Assembly: GCA_019739215.1 (NCBI GenBank)
Contig: JAHHDR010000023.1
Span: 62,001-126,000, forward strand
Direction of reading: 5' to 3'
Origin: Rhizobium sp.
GTDB lineage: Bacteria; Pseudomonadota; Alphaproteobacteria; Rhizobiales; Rhizobiaceae
DNA length: 64,000 nucleotides
Position numbers and translations under genes: made by a program. Shown piece by piece: positions 1 to 7,417 of the stretch (the first letter of the stretch is position 1; the number at the start of each line of letters is the position of its first letter). The notes beneath the pieces were generated by a model. That model saw only the letters and a list, made by a program, of their open reading frames with translations. It was not told the DNA's origin and did no database searches.

Positions 1-811
1 GCCGGGTGCGGGAACGCACCGAAGACCTGATGCAGGCCAACCAGGAGATCCAGCGCTACGCCTATATCGTCACCCACGACCTGCGCGCGCCGCTGGTCAA
101 CATTATGGGGTTCACCGCCGAACTCGAAAGCGCCCTTAAGGCGATCCACCGGCTGGTCGATGCTGGCGAGGCAGGCCCGAGCGACGACATCCGGGAGGAG
201 GCCCGGCTGGCTGCCAAGGAGGACCTTCCCGAGGCCATCAACTTCATCCGCTCATCCACCCGCAAGATGGACGGCCTGATCAATGCCATCCTGAAGATAT
301 CGCGCGACGGCAGGCGCCCCCTGCAGCCCGAGCCGATCGACCTGGAGGCGATCGTGCGCGCAAGCGGCCGACGCGCTCCAGCACCAGATAGCCGAAGCCG
401 ACGGGCGGCTCGATGTCTCCATCAAGGTGCCCGATCTTGTCTCGGACAAGTTCTCCATCGAGCAGATCATCGGAAATCTTTTTGACAACGCGGTCAAGTA
501 CCGTGATCCCGGCCGGCCACTTGAGCTTGCCGTCAAGGCATTTCCGATCAACCGGTTCAAGATCGGCATCGATTTCAGCGACAACGGCCGCGGCATAGCG
601 CCCGAGGACCACGAGCGGATATTCGAGCTGTTCCGTAGATCCGGCATTCAGGACAAGTCCGGCGAGGGCATTGGCCTGGCCCATGTCCGCTCTCTCGTCC
701 GCAATATGGGCGGCGATATCAAGCTCAAGTCCGAGCTTGGAAAAGGGCACAACCTTCATGATACGGCTACCGGCAGATCTGAGCCAGTTTGTAAGGAGTG
801 TTGGCCAATGA
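1..811 (+). CDS. Sensor histidine kinase, 5' partial, two apparent frameshifts
   Basis: This is the C-terminal transmitter of a histidine kinase whose sensor part lies before the window. A coiled linker leads into a HisKA domain with the phosphoacceptor in the VTHDLRAPL motif. After a shift at 362-363 the frame continues as HATPase_c with N-box NLFDNAVKY, DNGRGIAP and GEGIGLAHV. A second shift at 745-747 (GGG) disrupts the final GKGTTF motif. Removing one A at 362-363 and one G at 745-747 gives a continuous protein ending in TGA at 809-811. That stop overlaps the ATG of the next gene (ATGA), as expected for a kinase-regulator pair. Without those corrections the kinase would be inactive. The family is clear; the ligand is unknown. 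Confidence 0.85.
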
Positions 812-1245
812 AAGCGGCAGGCAGAGAAGTCACAATCGTCATGGTCGAGGATGACGAGGGCCACGCACGGCTGATCGAAAAGAACGTGCGGCGGGCCGGT
901 GTCAACAACGAAATCGTGCCCTTCACCAACGGAACGAGCGCCCTGAAATACATTCTGGGGGACGACCTGTCCGGGGAAGTGAACCAGCACCGTTACCTCC
1001 TGATTCTGCTCGATCTCAACCTTCCCGACATGTCCGGCATCGATATCCTGGAGAAGGTCAAGTCGAACATCCACACCAAACGGCTGCCGGTCATCATTCT
1101 CACCACCACGGACGATGAACGGGAGATCCAGCGCTGCTACGACCTCGGTGCCAATGTCTACATAACCAAGCCCGTGGATTACGACGGCTTTGCCAATGCG
1201 ATCCGCCAGCTTGGCCTGTTCTTTTCGGTGATGCAGATACCTTGA
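808..1245 (+). CDS. Single-domain response regulator (CheY/Rcp1-like)
   Basis: A receiver domain of 145 residues with no output domain. The acidic pair is in MVEDDEGH, the phosphoacceptor Asp in LLDLNLPD, the switch Thr in ILTTTDD and the conserved Lys in ITKPVD. It is translationally coupled on both sides: its ATG overlaps the kinase stop, and its own TGA at 1243-1245 overlaps a TTG start. The RLPVII, DEREIQRCYDLGAN pattern is typical of regulators paired with phytochrome-type or PAS kinases. It probably relays phosphate from the upstream kinase to another protein, since it cannot bind DNA itself. Its reading frame is intact, unlike those of both neighbours. Confidence 0.92.
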   Translation: MKAAGREVTIVMVEDDEGHARLIEKNVRRAGVNNEIVPFTNGTSALKYILGDDLSGEVNQHRYLLILLDLNLPDMSGIDILEKVKSNIHTKRLPVIILTTTDDEREIQRCYDLGANVYITKPVDYDGFANAIRQLGLFFSVMQIP

Positions 1246-2280
1246 GCGATTCTAGAACCAAAGTTCTTTACGTCGACGACGACGAGGGTCTTGCCCGCCT
1301 GGCGAGCAAAACCCTCTCCCGGATCGGCCTTGAGGTGATCCATGCACTGGACCACGAAAGCGGCCTCGCGCGCCTCGCCGAGGGCGGGATTGCTGTCATC
1401 ATTCTCGACCACTACCTTCAGGGCACCACCGGTCTCTGCTTTCTGCAGGCAATGCACGAACGCGGCATCGAAATTCCGGTGATCTATGTCACCGGCTCCA
1501 GCGAGGCGACGGTCGCCGTCGAGGCGCTGAAGGCCGGCGCGGAGGACTATGTGATCAAGTCCGTCGGCGAGGACTTCTGGGCGCTGCTGAAAAAGCGCGG
1601 TGCAGCAGGCGCTCGAGAGTGCCGAGTTGCGGGCAGCCAAGCGCAAGGCCGACCTGGAGATCATTGCGGCCAAGGAGCGCGCGGAAATCCTGCTCGCGGA
1701 AGTCAACCATCGCGTCGCCAACAGCCTCGCGCTCGTGGCAGCCCTCATCCGCATGCAGGTTTCTTCCAGCAAGGAGCCCGCGGTCAAGGCCGCTCTTTCC
1801 GAGACCCAGGCGCGCATCACGGCAATCGCCGGCATGCATCGCAGCCTCTACACGTCCGATGACGTCCGGATCGTGGAAATGGGCCGATACCTTTCGACGC
1901 TGGTCTCCGACCTCGCCGGCACGCTGGAAAAGTCCGGCCACAAGACACGGATCGTCACCGCTTTCGACAAGGTCGACCTGGCATCCGACCGCGCCGTATC
2001 CGTCGGGATGATCCTGACTGAACTGCTGACCAACGCAATCAAATACGCCTATCAAGACGGTGATGGCGGCGAAATCCGCGTCAGCCTCGAGCGCGTCGGC
2101 TCCAATGCCAGGCTGATCGTCGAGGATGACGGAGTCGGCTTCGACGATAACACCGCGCCGGCCGGCACCGGCCTTGGGTCACGAATCGTGACGTCCATGG
2201 CCAAGACGGTCGGGGAGGGACTGGCCTACATTCCCCGCGACCGCGGCACCTGCGCCGAGGTTCCGATCACCCTGGAATGA
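1242..2280 (+). CDS. Response regulator-histidine kinase hybrid (receiver + HisKA_2), frameshifted
   Basis: The N-terminal receiver starts at TTG 1242, overlapping the previous stop. It has the acidic cluster VDDDEG, phosphoacceptor in ILDHYLQG and Lys in YVIKSV. It is followed by a HisKA_2 transmitter (His in EVNHRVANSL) and HATPase_c (ELLTNAIKYA, DDGVGF, GLGSRIV). The two halves lie in different frames: an extra G at 1599-1600 shifts the frame between receiver and coiled linker. With one G removed the sequence reads LLKKRVQQALES and gives 345 residues. HisKA_2/HWE kinases are the usual partners of the PhyR stress pathway, and nepR-ecfG lies just downstream, so a role in feeding the general stress response is a reasonable inference. 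Confidence 0.85.
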
Positions 2281-2323
2281 TCGGGCCTGCCATTCGGGAA
2301 GAAACTCACCACATTGCAAATGC

Positions 2324-2356
2324 ACATGCGCCGCAGGCAGAACCTGCGGCGCATGT
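2324..2356. terminator. Bidirectional stem-loop between convergent genes
   Basis: A perfect 14-bp inverted repeat (arms 2324-2337 and 2343-2356) with a 5-nt loop lies between the convergent stops of the hybrid kinase and ecfG. There is no strong T tract on either side, so termination efficiency is uncertain. Confidence 0.6.
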
Positions 2357-2376
2357 ATAAACGTGAACTGTCCGGA

Positions 2377-2948
2377 TCAGGTCCGTGCGAAATTGCGGCT
2401 GGTGACTGCAAGCGAGTGCGAATCGGGGCCGAAGTCCGCATCACCCGTGATCTTCAGCATATCCGCCAGCCGCGTTCGGGCGCGGTTTCACGCGGCTCTT
2501 GATCGTGCCGACGGCGCAACCGCAGATCACCGCGGCTTCCTCATAGGCAAAACCGGAGGCCCCGACCAGGATGATCGCTTCTCGCTGGTCGTCCGGCAGT
2601 TTCTCGAGCGCGGCCTTGAAATCGTTGAGGTCGAGCACGCCGTGTTGCCCCGGATTGTTCGACAACTGTTCGGTAAAAGTAGCCATCACTGTCCTGGATC
2701 TCGCGACCGCTCTTGCGCGCCTGGCTGTAGAACTCGTTGCGCAGGATGGTGAACAGCCACGCCTTCATATTGGTGCCATGTTCGAAGGATTCCTTCTTCG
2801 CCCAGGCTTTCATGATCGTGTCCTGCACCAGATCGTCGGCATAATCATGCCGCTTGCAGAGGGATACGGCGAAGGCGCGCAGGCTTGGCAGGCAGGCGAG
2901 CATCGTGCGCTTGAAGTCGCGCTCGATCGTTTCTTGCGAAACTGCCAT
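2377..2948 (-). CDS. ecfG: ECF sigma factor EcfG (general stress response), two apparent frameshifts
   Basis: This encodes the EcfG-type sigma factor that directs RNA polymerase to general stress promoters. Sigma region 2 is visible as DDLVQDTIMKAW, followed by the sigma-2 end NMKAWLFTILRNEFYSQ. Region 4 reads LPDDQREAIILVGASGF with recognition helix AVGTIKSRV. The middle of the protein is broken by an extra base at 2675-2678 and region 4 is cut by another at 2486-2488. Removing one base from each homopolymer restores 189 residues ending in FART, a normal EcfG length. The start ATG overlaps the nepR stop (TAATG), the usual coupling of anti-sigma and sigma factor. A consensus EcfG promoter upstream of nepR indicates autoregulation. 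Confidence 0.88.
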
Positions 2949-3148
2949 TATTCGAGCTCCTTCACAGCGTCGGCCTTGTTGGCGGCCTGCTCGGCACGGT
3001 CCAGTTTTTCGAGCAGGTCGAGAAACTTGTCCGGAATCGCCTCTTCCTGAAGCGCGTCGTAATAAGCCTTGAGTTTTTTCGGTATCTCCGCATAGGCGCC
3101 GGAAAACTCCGGACTGGACCTATCCCGTGTCTGATTGTCTTTCATCAA
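2948..3148 (-). CDS. nepR: NepR anti-sigma factor
   Basis: A 66-residue acidic and helical protein with the NepR core EAIPDKFLDLLEKLD followed by a polar tail. NepR binds EcfG in unstressed cells and is titrated away by phosphorylated PhyR. Identification rests on the core motif, its size and its translational coupling to ecfG (stop overlapping the ecfG ATG by one base). It is preceded by a perfect EcfG promoter at 3195-3219, about 47 bases upstream of the ATG. Its frame is intact, whereas ecfG and phyR both carry apparent frameshifts. Confidence 0.9.
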   Translation of the reverse strand: MMKDNQTRDRSSPEFSGAYAEIPKKLKAYYDALQEEAIPDKFLDLLEKLDRAEQAANKADAVKELE

Positions 3149-3194
3149 CGTTTTTGCTTTCGATTAAACATTGCCCCGCTCTACCGCTGCCCAA

Positions 3195-3219
3195 AACGCG
3201 CGGGTCGCCTTGTGGTTCC
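3195..3219 (-). promoter_or_regulatory. EcfG promoter of nepR-ecfG
   Basis: On the minus strand the sequence reads GGAAC (3219-3215), a 16-base spacer, then CGTT (3198-3195). This matches the alphaproteobacterial EcfG consensus GGAAC-N16/17-CGTT exactly and lies just upstream of nepR. Confidence 0.9.
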
Positions 3220-3284
3220 CGATGTGAAGACTTTTATTTCTCCACGCATTGAACGTCGCTGTGACCGACATTCTTCGTCGTGCC

Positions 3285-3309
3285 GGAACAAAATCGAGCG
3301 ACGTGAGTT
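3285..3309 (+). promoter_or_regulatory. EcfG promoter of the DUF1328 gene
   Basis: GGAAC at 3285-3289, then 17 bases, then GTT at 3307-3309 (AGTT rather than CGTT). It lies 30 bases upstream of the small membrane protein gene and is divergent from the nepR promoter. Confidence 0.75.
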
Positions 3310-3339
3310 TTGATGACGACAATGTGAAGGAGAAAGTCG

Positions 3340-3507
3340 ATGCTCTATTATGCCCTTTTGTTCCTGGTCGTCGCAATCATTGCGGGTGTTCTCGGCTTCG
3401 GCGGAATAGCCGGTGCGTCCGCCAGCATCGCGCAGGTTCTGTTCTTCGTTTTCCTGGCGCTGCTCGTCATCTCTCTCATCATGAATGTGGTACGGCGCAG
3501 CCGCTAA
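3340..3507 (+). CDS. DUF1328 small membrane protein
   Basis: A 55-residue protein made of two hydrophobic helices separated by a Gly/Ala-rich turn ([11 protein letters not shown]), ending in a basic tail VVRRSR. This is the pattern of the DUF1328 family (YtjA-like), small inner-membrane proteins of unknown mechanism that are commonly stress induced. The ATG at 3340 has a good ribosome site (AAGGAG) eight bases upstream and an EcfG promoter just before it. A strong terminator follows at 3529-3558, so it is probably transcribed alone. Confidence 0.88.
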   Translation: MLYYALLFLVVAIIAGVLGFGGIAGASASIAQVLFFVFLALLVISLIMNVVRRSR

Positions 3508-3528
3508 ATCCAGTCTGATCGAATGAGC

Positions 3529-3558
3529 AAACCCGCTGGGGATACCCGGCGGGTTTTT
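3529..3558 (+). terminator. Rho-independent terminator after the DUF1328 gene
   Basis: A GC-rich stem of about 12 bp (3529-3540 with 3545-3556) with a GATA loop, followed by a T5 run. Confidence 0.85.
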
Positions 3559-3608
3559 CGTCGTCGGTACCCATTGTTTTGGTTGCGTCATGCCCACGGC
3601 AGACAAAG

Positions 3609-3633
3609 AAAAAGCGGGGCACGATGGCCCCGC
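3609..3633 (-). terminator. Rho-independent terminator after the CsbD gene
   Basis: Read on the minus strand: a 7-bp GC stem (3633-3627 with 3620-3614), 6-base loop, then T5. It lies 20 bases past the CsbD stop. Confidence 0.82.
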
Positions 3634-3652
3634 CGCAGACGTGGTGCAATGG

Positions 3653-3850
3653 TCAGTGGCGACCGAGCCAGGTGTCGATCTCGCGATCGGCTTCTTCTTC
3701 TGCCTTGCCGTAGCGCTCCTGCAGCTTGCCTGCGAGCTGCTTGCGGTTGCCGGCAATGACATCGATATCGTCGCCAGTGAGCTTGCCCCACTGCTTCTGA
3801 ACCGAGCCCTTGAACTGTTCCCAATTGCCTTCGATCTGGTTCCAATTCAT
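3653..3850 (-). CDS. CsbD family stress protein
   Basis: A 65-residue hydrophilic protein with the CsbD signature: MNWNQIEGNWEQFKG at the start, WGKLTGDD in the middle and GKLQERYGKA towards the end. CsbD proteins are abundant stress-induced proteins of unknown molecular function, under SigB in Bacillus and under EcfG in alphaproteobacteria. The start is fixed by the family N terminus. A probable EcfG promoter lies 44 bases upstream and a terminator follows directly. Confidence 0.92.
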   Translation of the reverse strand: MNWNQIEGNWEQFKGSVQKQWGKLTGDDIDVIAGNRKQLAGKLQERYGKAEEEADREIDTWLGRH

Positions 3851-3893
3851 AGCATTTCCTTTCTTTGACTGAGAGCGAACTGCTCGGGGGCAA

Positions 3894-3919
3894 AACCCGA
3901 AAGTCCTCGGAAACGTTCC
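3894..3919 (-). promoter_or_regulatory. Probable EcfG promoter of the CsbD gene
   Basis: On the minus strand GGAAC (3919-3915), 17 bases, then GGTT (3897-3894). The spacing fits the consensus and the -10 element has one deviation from CGTT. Confidence 0.7.
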
Positions 3920-3952
3920 GCGGCATGCGCCAAAAAATAATCTTCTCCGAAT

Positions 3953-3977
3953 GGAACCTTCCATTTCGCCGGATGTT
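3953..3977 (+). promoter_or_regulatory. Possible second EcfG promoter upstream of the DUF883 operon
   Basis: GGAAC at 3953-3957, 17 bases, GTT at 3975-3977. It lies in the 340-base gap between the CsbD and DUF883 genes, about 155 bases before the promoter at 4132. The -10 is imperfect and the site may be fortuitous. The rest of this gap holds no gene I can support. Confidence 0.4.
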
Positions 3978-4131
3978 TTCTCCTCGCAAGCTCGCCTCCC
4001 CTGACGGGTTTGCCCAAGGCGCCACCGCTCCCCGCCCGCTGGCGGCGCCACTTGAAGGAGAGAAGCGTTACTCCGTCCCCCCGAAACGTTTCTCTCCTTC
4101 ACACTTCCCCCAACTTCGTCCCTTCTTCGCC

Positions 4132-4157
4132 GGAACCAAACGGACCCGATCGACGTT
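4132..4157 (+). promoter_or_regulatory. EcfG promoter of the DUF883 operon
   Basis: GGAAC at 4132-4136, a 17-base spacer and CGTT at 4154-4157. It is a perfect match, 35 bases before the ATG at 4192. Confidence 0.88.
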
Positions 4158-4191
4158 GTGCGGCCAACAAGCGGGTAACAGGAGATTTCAC

Positions 4192-4533
4192 ATGGCTATG
4201 TCGAGAACTGCAGAGACTGCCAAGGCGAAGGCAGAGGACGTTCTATCCGAACTTGAGATGCGGCAGCGCATCGACGACCTCAAGGATGAGATCGCCTCTC
4301 TGAGCAAGACCCTTTCGGCACTCGGTGGCCAGAAGGTGGACGACTACCGCGACACGGTCGAGAAGCTGGCGTCGGATGCAATGGCCGCCTCGCTGCGCGC
4401 CTTCGACACCGCTCGCACGGAGGCGGTGTCTCTGGAAGAGGGTTTCGAGCGACAGGTACGCGAGCATCCCCTGCGCGCCATCGGTATCGCTGCGGGCGTG
4501 GGCTTTCTCTTCGCGCTCATGACACGGCGGTGA
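4192..4533 (+). CDS. DUF883 (ElaB/YqjD-like) membrane-anchored protein
   Basis: A 113-residue protein: an N-terminal charged coiled region with repeated acidic and basic residues, then a short C-terminal hydrophobic segment GIAAGVGFLFALM followed by TRR. This is the layout of the DUF883/ElaB/YqjD family, tail-anchored inner-membrane proteins that associate with ribosomes in E. coli under stress. ATG 4192 is preferred over upstream starts because it has an AGGAG site and lies just downstream of a perfect EcfG promoter. It is the first of three closely spaced genes. Confidence 0.85.
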   Translation: MAMSRTAETAKAKAEDVLSELEMRQRIDDLKDEIASLSKTLSALGGQKVDDYRDTVEKLASDAMAASLRAFDTARTEAVSLEEGFERQVREHPLRAIGIAAGVGFLFALMTRR

Positions 4534-4536
4534 TCA

Positions 4537-4962
4537 ATGTTCGAAATCGTGTCCTTGCTGACAGGGCGCTTGCGATCGACAACGCATGACCTTGCGACGT
4601 CGGTGGTGATCTATGGTGTTGCGGCTCTCTTTGCGCTGACGGCCTACGTCGCATTGATCTACGGTGTCGGTAGTGTGCTGTCGGCCGAGTATGGTGCGCC
4701 AGTCGCTGCTTTCAGCATTGCGGGAGCCACCTTGCTCGCCGCTTTGCTTGTCGTACTCATCCTTCGTCTGCGGCAGAGACGCTTGCGACGGCTTCGCAGG
4801 CTGCGGGTGCGCAGCGCATCAGCCGCGGGCACCAGTGCTGCGTTGGCCACCATGGTCCCGATGCTGGTGCGTGCGAGCCCCGTTGGGTCGCTGCTGGCGG
4901 TCGCCGTCCTCGGTTACGTGATGTCCCGTGTCGGCCAGGACGCAACTCGCCGCAATCGATAA
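4537..4962 (+). CDS. Phage-holin superfamily (DUF1469-like) membrane protein
   Basis: A 141-residue protein with two strong transmembrane helices near residues 24-48 and 58-76, a very basic Arg-rich stretch (RLRQRRLRRLRRLRVR) and a third hydrophobic helix near the C terminus (GSLLAVAVLGYVM). Proteins of this type regularly follow DUF883 genes in Rhizobiales as part of the general stress regulon. It starts three bases after the DUF883 stop, so it is co-transcribed. No enzymatic function is expected; a role at the membrane under stress is inferred from context only. Confidence 0.7.
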   Translation: MFEIVSLLTGRLRSTTHDLATSVVIYGVAALFALTAYVALIYGVGSVLSAEYGAPVAAFSIAGATLLAALLVVLILRLRQRRLRRLRRLRVRSASAAGTSAALATMVPMLVRASPVGSLLAVAVLGYVMSRVGQDATRRNR

Positions 4963-4996
4963 TCGCGCATTCAACCATCAACGTCCGGAGAACCTC

Positions 4997-5245
4997 ATGT
5001 ACGAGACAATCAAAAATCCCGAAGTGCGCGCAATCGTCGCCGATGAGGCGCTGTCCCGGGCCGAGCGCATCACACACCTGACGAAGCTGCGGGACGATGC
5101 CCGCGCCGAACAGCGTCTGGCGTCTGAATCACCCGCCGTCGATGATGACGGCCTGACATCCAAGCTTCGGGACGCGGAAATGGTGCTTGAAGCGTTGGGT
5201 CATGATCTGTCGAAGGCGGAAGGCAAGGGACCTGCCACGCTCTAG
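4997..5245 (+). CDS. Small hypothetical protein, third gene of the stress operon
   Basis: An 82-residue, highly charged, mostly helical protein without cysteine, signal peptide or membrane segment. I do not recognise a family. ATG 4997 has a GGAGAA site upstream and the encoded start MYETIKNPEV looks like a natural N terminus; longer in-frame starts would overlap the preceding gene. It follows that gene by 34 bases and ends before an imperfect hairpin, so it probably belongs to the EcfG-driven operon starting at 4192. Confidence 0.65.
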   Translation: MYETIKNPEVRAIVADEALSRAERITHLTKLRDDARAEQRLASESPAVDDDGLTSKLRDAEMVLEALGHDLSKAEGKGPATL

Positions 5246-5252
5246 CGTTTCG

Positions 5253-5303
5253 ATTCCGACATTCGCATCCGCCCGCGGCATCGGCGGGAGCAAATGTCGG
5301 GAT
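5253..5303 (+). terminator. Imperfect long hairpin after the stress operon
   Basis: Two arms of about 20 bases (5253-5273 and 5283-5303) share a complementary core CCGACATT/AATGTCGG and a GC-rich inner part. There is no T tract, so it could be a terminator or an mRNA-stabilising structure. Confidence 0.45.
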
Positions 5304-5377
5304 CTTGATGCCCACCAGCAAACCTATGATCCCGGTAGAAAATTCGACAAAAAATCCACAAAGGCGTTGCTGCGGCC

Positions 5378-5402
5378 GGAACTTTTCGGGCAGTCAGGCG
5401 TT
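5378..5402 (+). promoter_or_regulatory. EcfG promoter of phyR
   Basis: GGAAC at 5378-5382, a 16-base spacer and CGTT at 5399-5402. Exact consensus, 48 bases upstream of the phyR ATG, indicating positive feedback on the stress pathway. Confidence 0.9.
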
Positions 5403-5450
5403 AAAGAATAGGTTAGAATTGCCATCAGGATTCCAGGGGAGAAATTTTCC

Positions 5451-6258
5451 ATGTCATTGACCGCCCGCGTCGCAGCACATCTGCCGTTTTTGCGTCGCTA
5501 TTCCCGCGCTGTTACGGGCTCCCAGACCTCGGGTGACGCCTATGTGGCGGCAACCCTTGAGGCTCTTATCGCCGATCTCTCGATCTTTCCGACCGCGTCG
5601 TCGGATCGGGTTGCGCTTTACAAACTTCTGGTGACGATACTCAAGTCCTCGACCGTCGAAGTTCCCGCCACGCTCTCTCCCTTTGCGTGGGAAAAGAAGG
5701 CGATGGCCAATCTGAGCGCTGTTCCGACCGCGGCGCGCCACGCCTTTCTCCTCGTCTCGGTCGAGGGATTCACGGTGGCTGAGACGGCGGAAAATTCTCA
5801 GCGCCAGCCCCGAGGAGACTGCGCGTTTGCTCGACGAGGCCGCGCACGAGATCTCGCGCCAGATCGCGACGGACGTGCTGATCATCGAGGACGAACCGTT
5901 GATCGCGCTGGATATCGAGCAGATCGTCAGCGATCTCGGTCACAATGTGAGTGGCATCGCCCGTACCCATCGCGAAGCGGTTGATCTCTACAAGAAGACG
6001 TCGCCGGGCATGATCCTGGCCGACATCCAGCACGCCGACGGCAGTTCTGGCATCGATGCGATCAACGATATCCTGAAGATTGCGAGCATCCCGGTGATCT
6101 TCATTACGGCCTTCCCCGAGCGACTTCTGACCGGCGAACGTGCCGAGCCGACGTTTCTCGTGACGAAGCCCTACAATCCCGACATGTTGAAAGCGCTGAT
6201 CAGCCAGGCCCTGTTCTTCAACGAGAGCTCGTCGGCCGCTGAGGCGCTTTCTGCATGA
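5451..6258 (+). CDS. phyR: PhyR anti-anti-sigma response regulator, frameshifted
   Basis: PhyR has a sigma-factor-like N-terminal domain that binds NepR once its C-terminal receiver is phosphorylated, releasing EcfG. Here the sigma-like half (about residues 1-113, degenerate sigma-2/sigma-4) is followed by a receiver with IIEDEPLIALDIEQ, phosphoacceptor in LADIQHADGSSGIDA, ITAFPERLLTGE and VTKPYNPD, all PhyR signatures. An extra A at 5791-5794 shifts the frame at the end of the sigma-like half. Removing it reads AEILSASPEETA and gives 268 residues, the usual PhyR length. An exact EcfG promoter precedes the gene, and an HWE kinase follows. Confidence 0.9.
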
Positions 6259-6369
6259 ATTCGTGACACGTTATCACACGATATCGTCCTGCCCGAATGG
6301 CGCGGCCGGCCTGAAGCCGGTCGCCCTTGCGTCTCGGTGCATTGACGGATCGTCCTTTAGAGGTGTTCG

Positions 6370-7365
6370 GTGGTAAAGAGGTTTCTGTGGCACGCGCACG
6401 ATCTCGGAGAGGAGAACCTCAACTCGTTCTTCATCTCTGCGTTGGTCGACATGCGCGCGAGCCTCATTCTTCAAAATGACGAGATGGACTATCTCTGCGT
6501 CACCGGGCTGCCCGACTGTTGGACGGTGGACAAGGATAGCGTGCCCGCCGATATCGCGATCTTCGGCCCCGAGATCGGTGCGCAACTCATGGCGTCCAAA
6601 CAGCGGGCGCTGAAAAAGGGGGTGACCGAACAACTCGAGGTCAGGCTCGGCGAAGACCGGACGTTCGAGTTCAGGATATTGGCCATGCCCGCGCGCTCGG
6701 GCGAAAACCAGGTCATCACCACCATCATCGATCGCAGCGAGGACCGGCGCAGAGAAAAAGTCCTGCAGCAATTGCTGCGCGAGGTGAGCCACCGTTCCAA
6801 GAACCTGCTCGCCATCATCCAGAGTATCGCGACCCAGACTTCGCAGCATTCCGATTCCATCGAGACCTATGTCCAGAAGTTCCGCGGCCGGGTTTTCTCG
6901 CTGTCGCGATCGCAGGACCTGATCACCGATTCCGGTTGGCGCGGCGCGCATGTGCAAGAACTGCTGGAGCAGCAGGTCGGCTCCTACATCAATGGCCGCA
7001 CCGAAATCGTCCGGTTCACCGGCGAAAACACTCTTCTGTCTCCGAATGCGGCGATGCATATCGGCCTAGCGTTCCACGAACTCGTCATCAACGCCATCAC
7101 CCACGGCGAGATATTGCGGCGCGACGGCCGGATCGATGTCGAAAGCGCCATCAGTCTGGACGAGACCGGCAAGCAACTGACCCTCACCTGGGACGAGCGC
7201 ACTGCCGCCGGTCGCCCATCGGAAACTCCCGCCATACCCGCCACGCGGTTCGGGCGCGCGATCCTGGAGCGGGTCGTGCCAACATCGGTGGGCGGGGTGG
7301 CCGCCTACAGCCTCGGGACTGCAGGCGTCCGGTACCGCATCCGCTTTCCGCTGGGCAACGATTAG
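6370..7365 (+). CDS. HWE/HisKA_2 histidine kinase, candidate PhyR kinase
   Basis: A 331-residue soluble kinase. The first ~130 residues form a PAS-like sensor ending in VITTIIDRSEDRRRE. The transmitter has phosphoacceptor His in REVSHRSKNLLA, the HWE-family QKFRGRVFSLSRSQDLI box and an HATPase with ELVINAITHGE. GTG 6370 is the likely start. It lies 111 bases downstream of phyR on the same strand. HWE kinases next to phyR are the usual cognate kinases (PhyK or RsiC types), so it probably phosphorylates PhyR; this one lacks transmembrane helices, so it would sense a cytoplasmic signal. No EcfG promoter was seen directly upstream. Confidence 0.85.
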   Translation: MVKRFLWHAHDLGEENLNSFFISALVDMRASLILQNDEMDYLCVTGLPDCWTVDKDSVPADIAIFGPEIGAQLMASKQRALKKGVTEQLEVRLGEDRTFEFRILAMPARSGENQVITTIIDRSEDRRREKVLQQLLREVSHRSKNLLAIIQSIATQTSQHSDSIETYVQKFRGRVFSLSRSQDLITDSGWRGAHVQELLEQQVGSYINGRTEIVRFTGENTLLSPNAAMHIGLAFHELVINAITHGEILRRDGRIDVESAISLDETGKQLTLTWDERTAAGRPSETPAIPATRFGRAILERVVPTSVGGVAAYSLGTAGVRYRIRFPLGND

Positions 7366-7417
7366 GTGCGCTGACGCGCGATGGTCACGTCGCGCGCCAT
7401 GCAGTAATGGTTTGGTG

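Noticed and set aside
745..5794. Programmed ribosomal frameshifting as an explanation for the kinase, ecfG and phyR frames.
   Set aside because: There is no shared slippery heptamer plus pseudoknot, and families involved are not known to use it; the sites differ in base and context.
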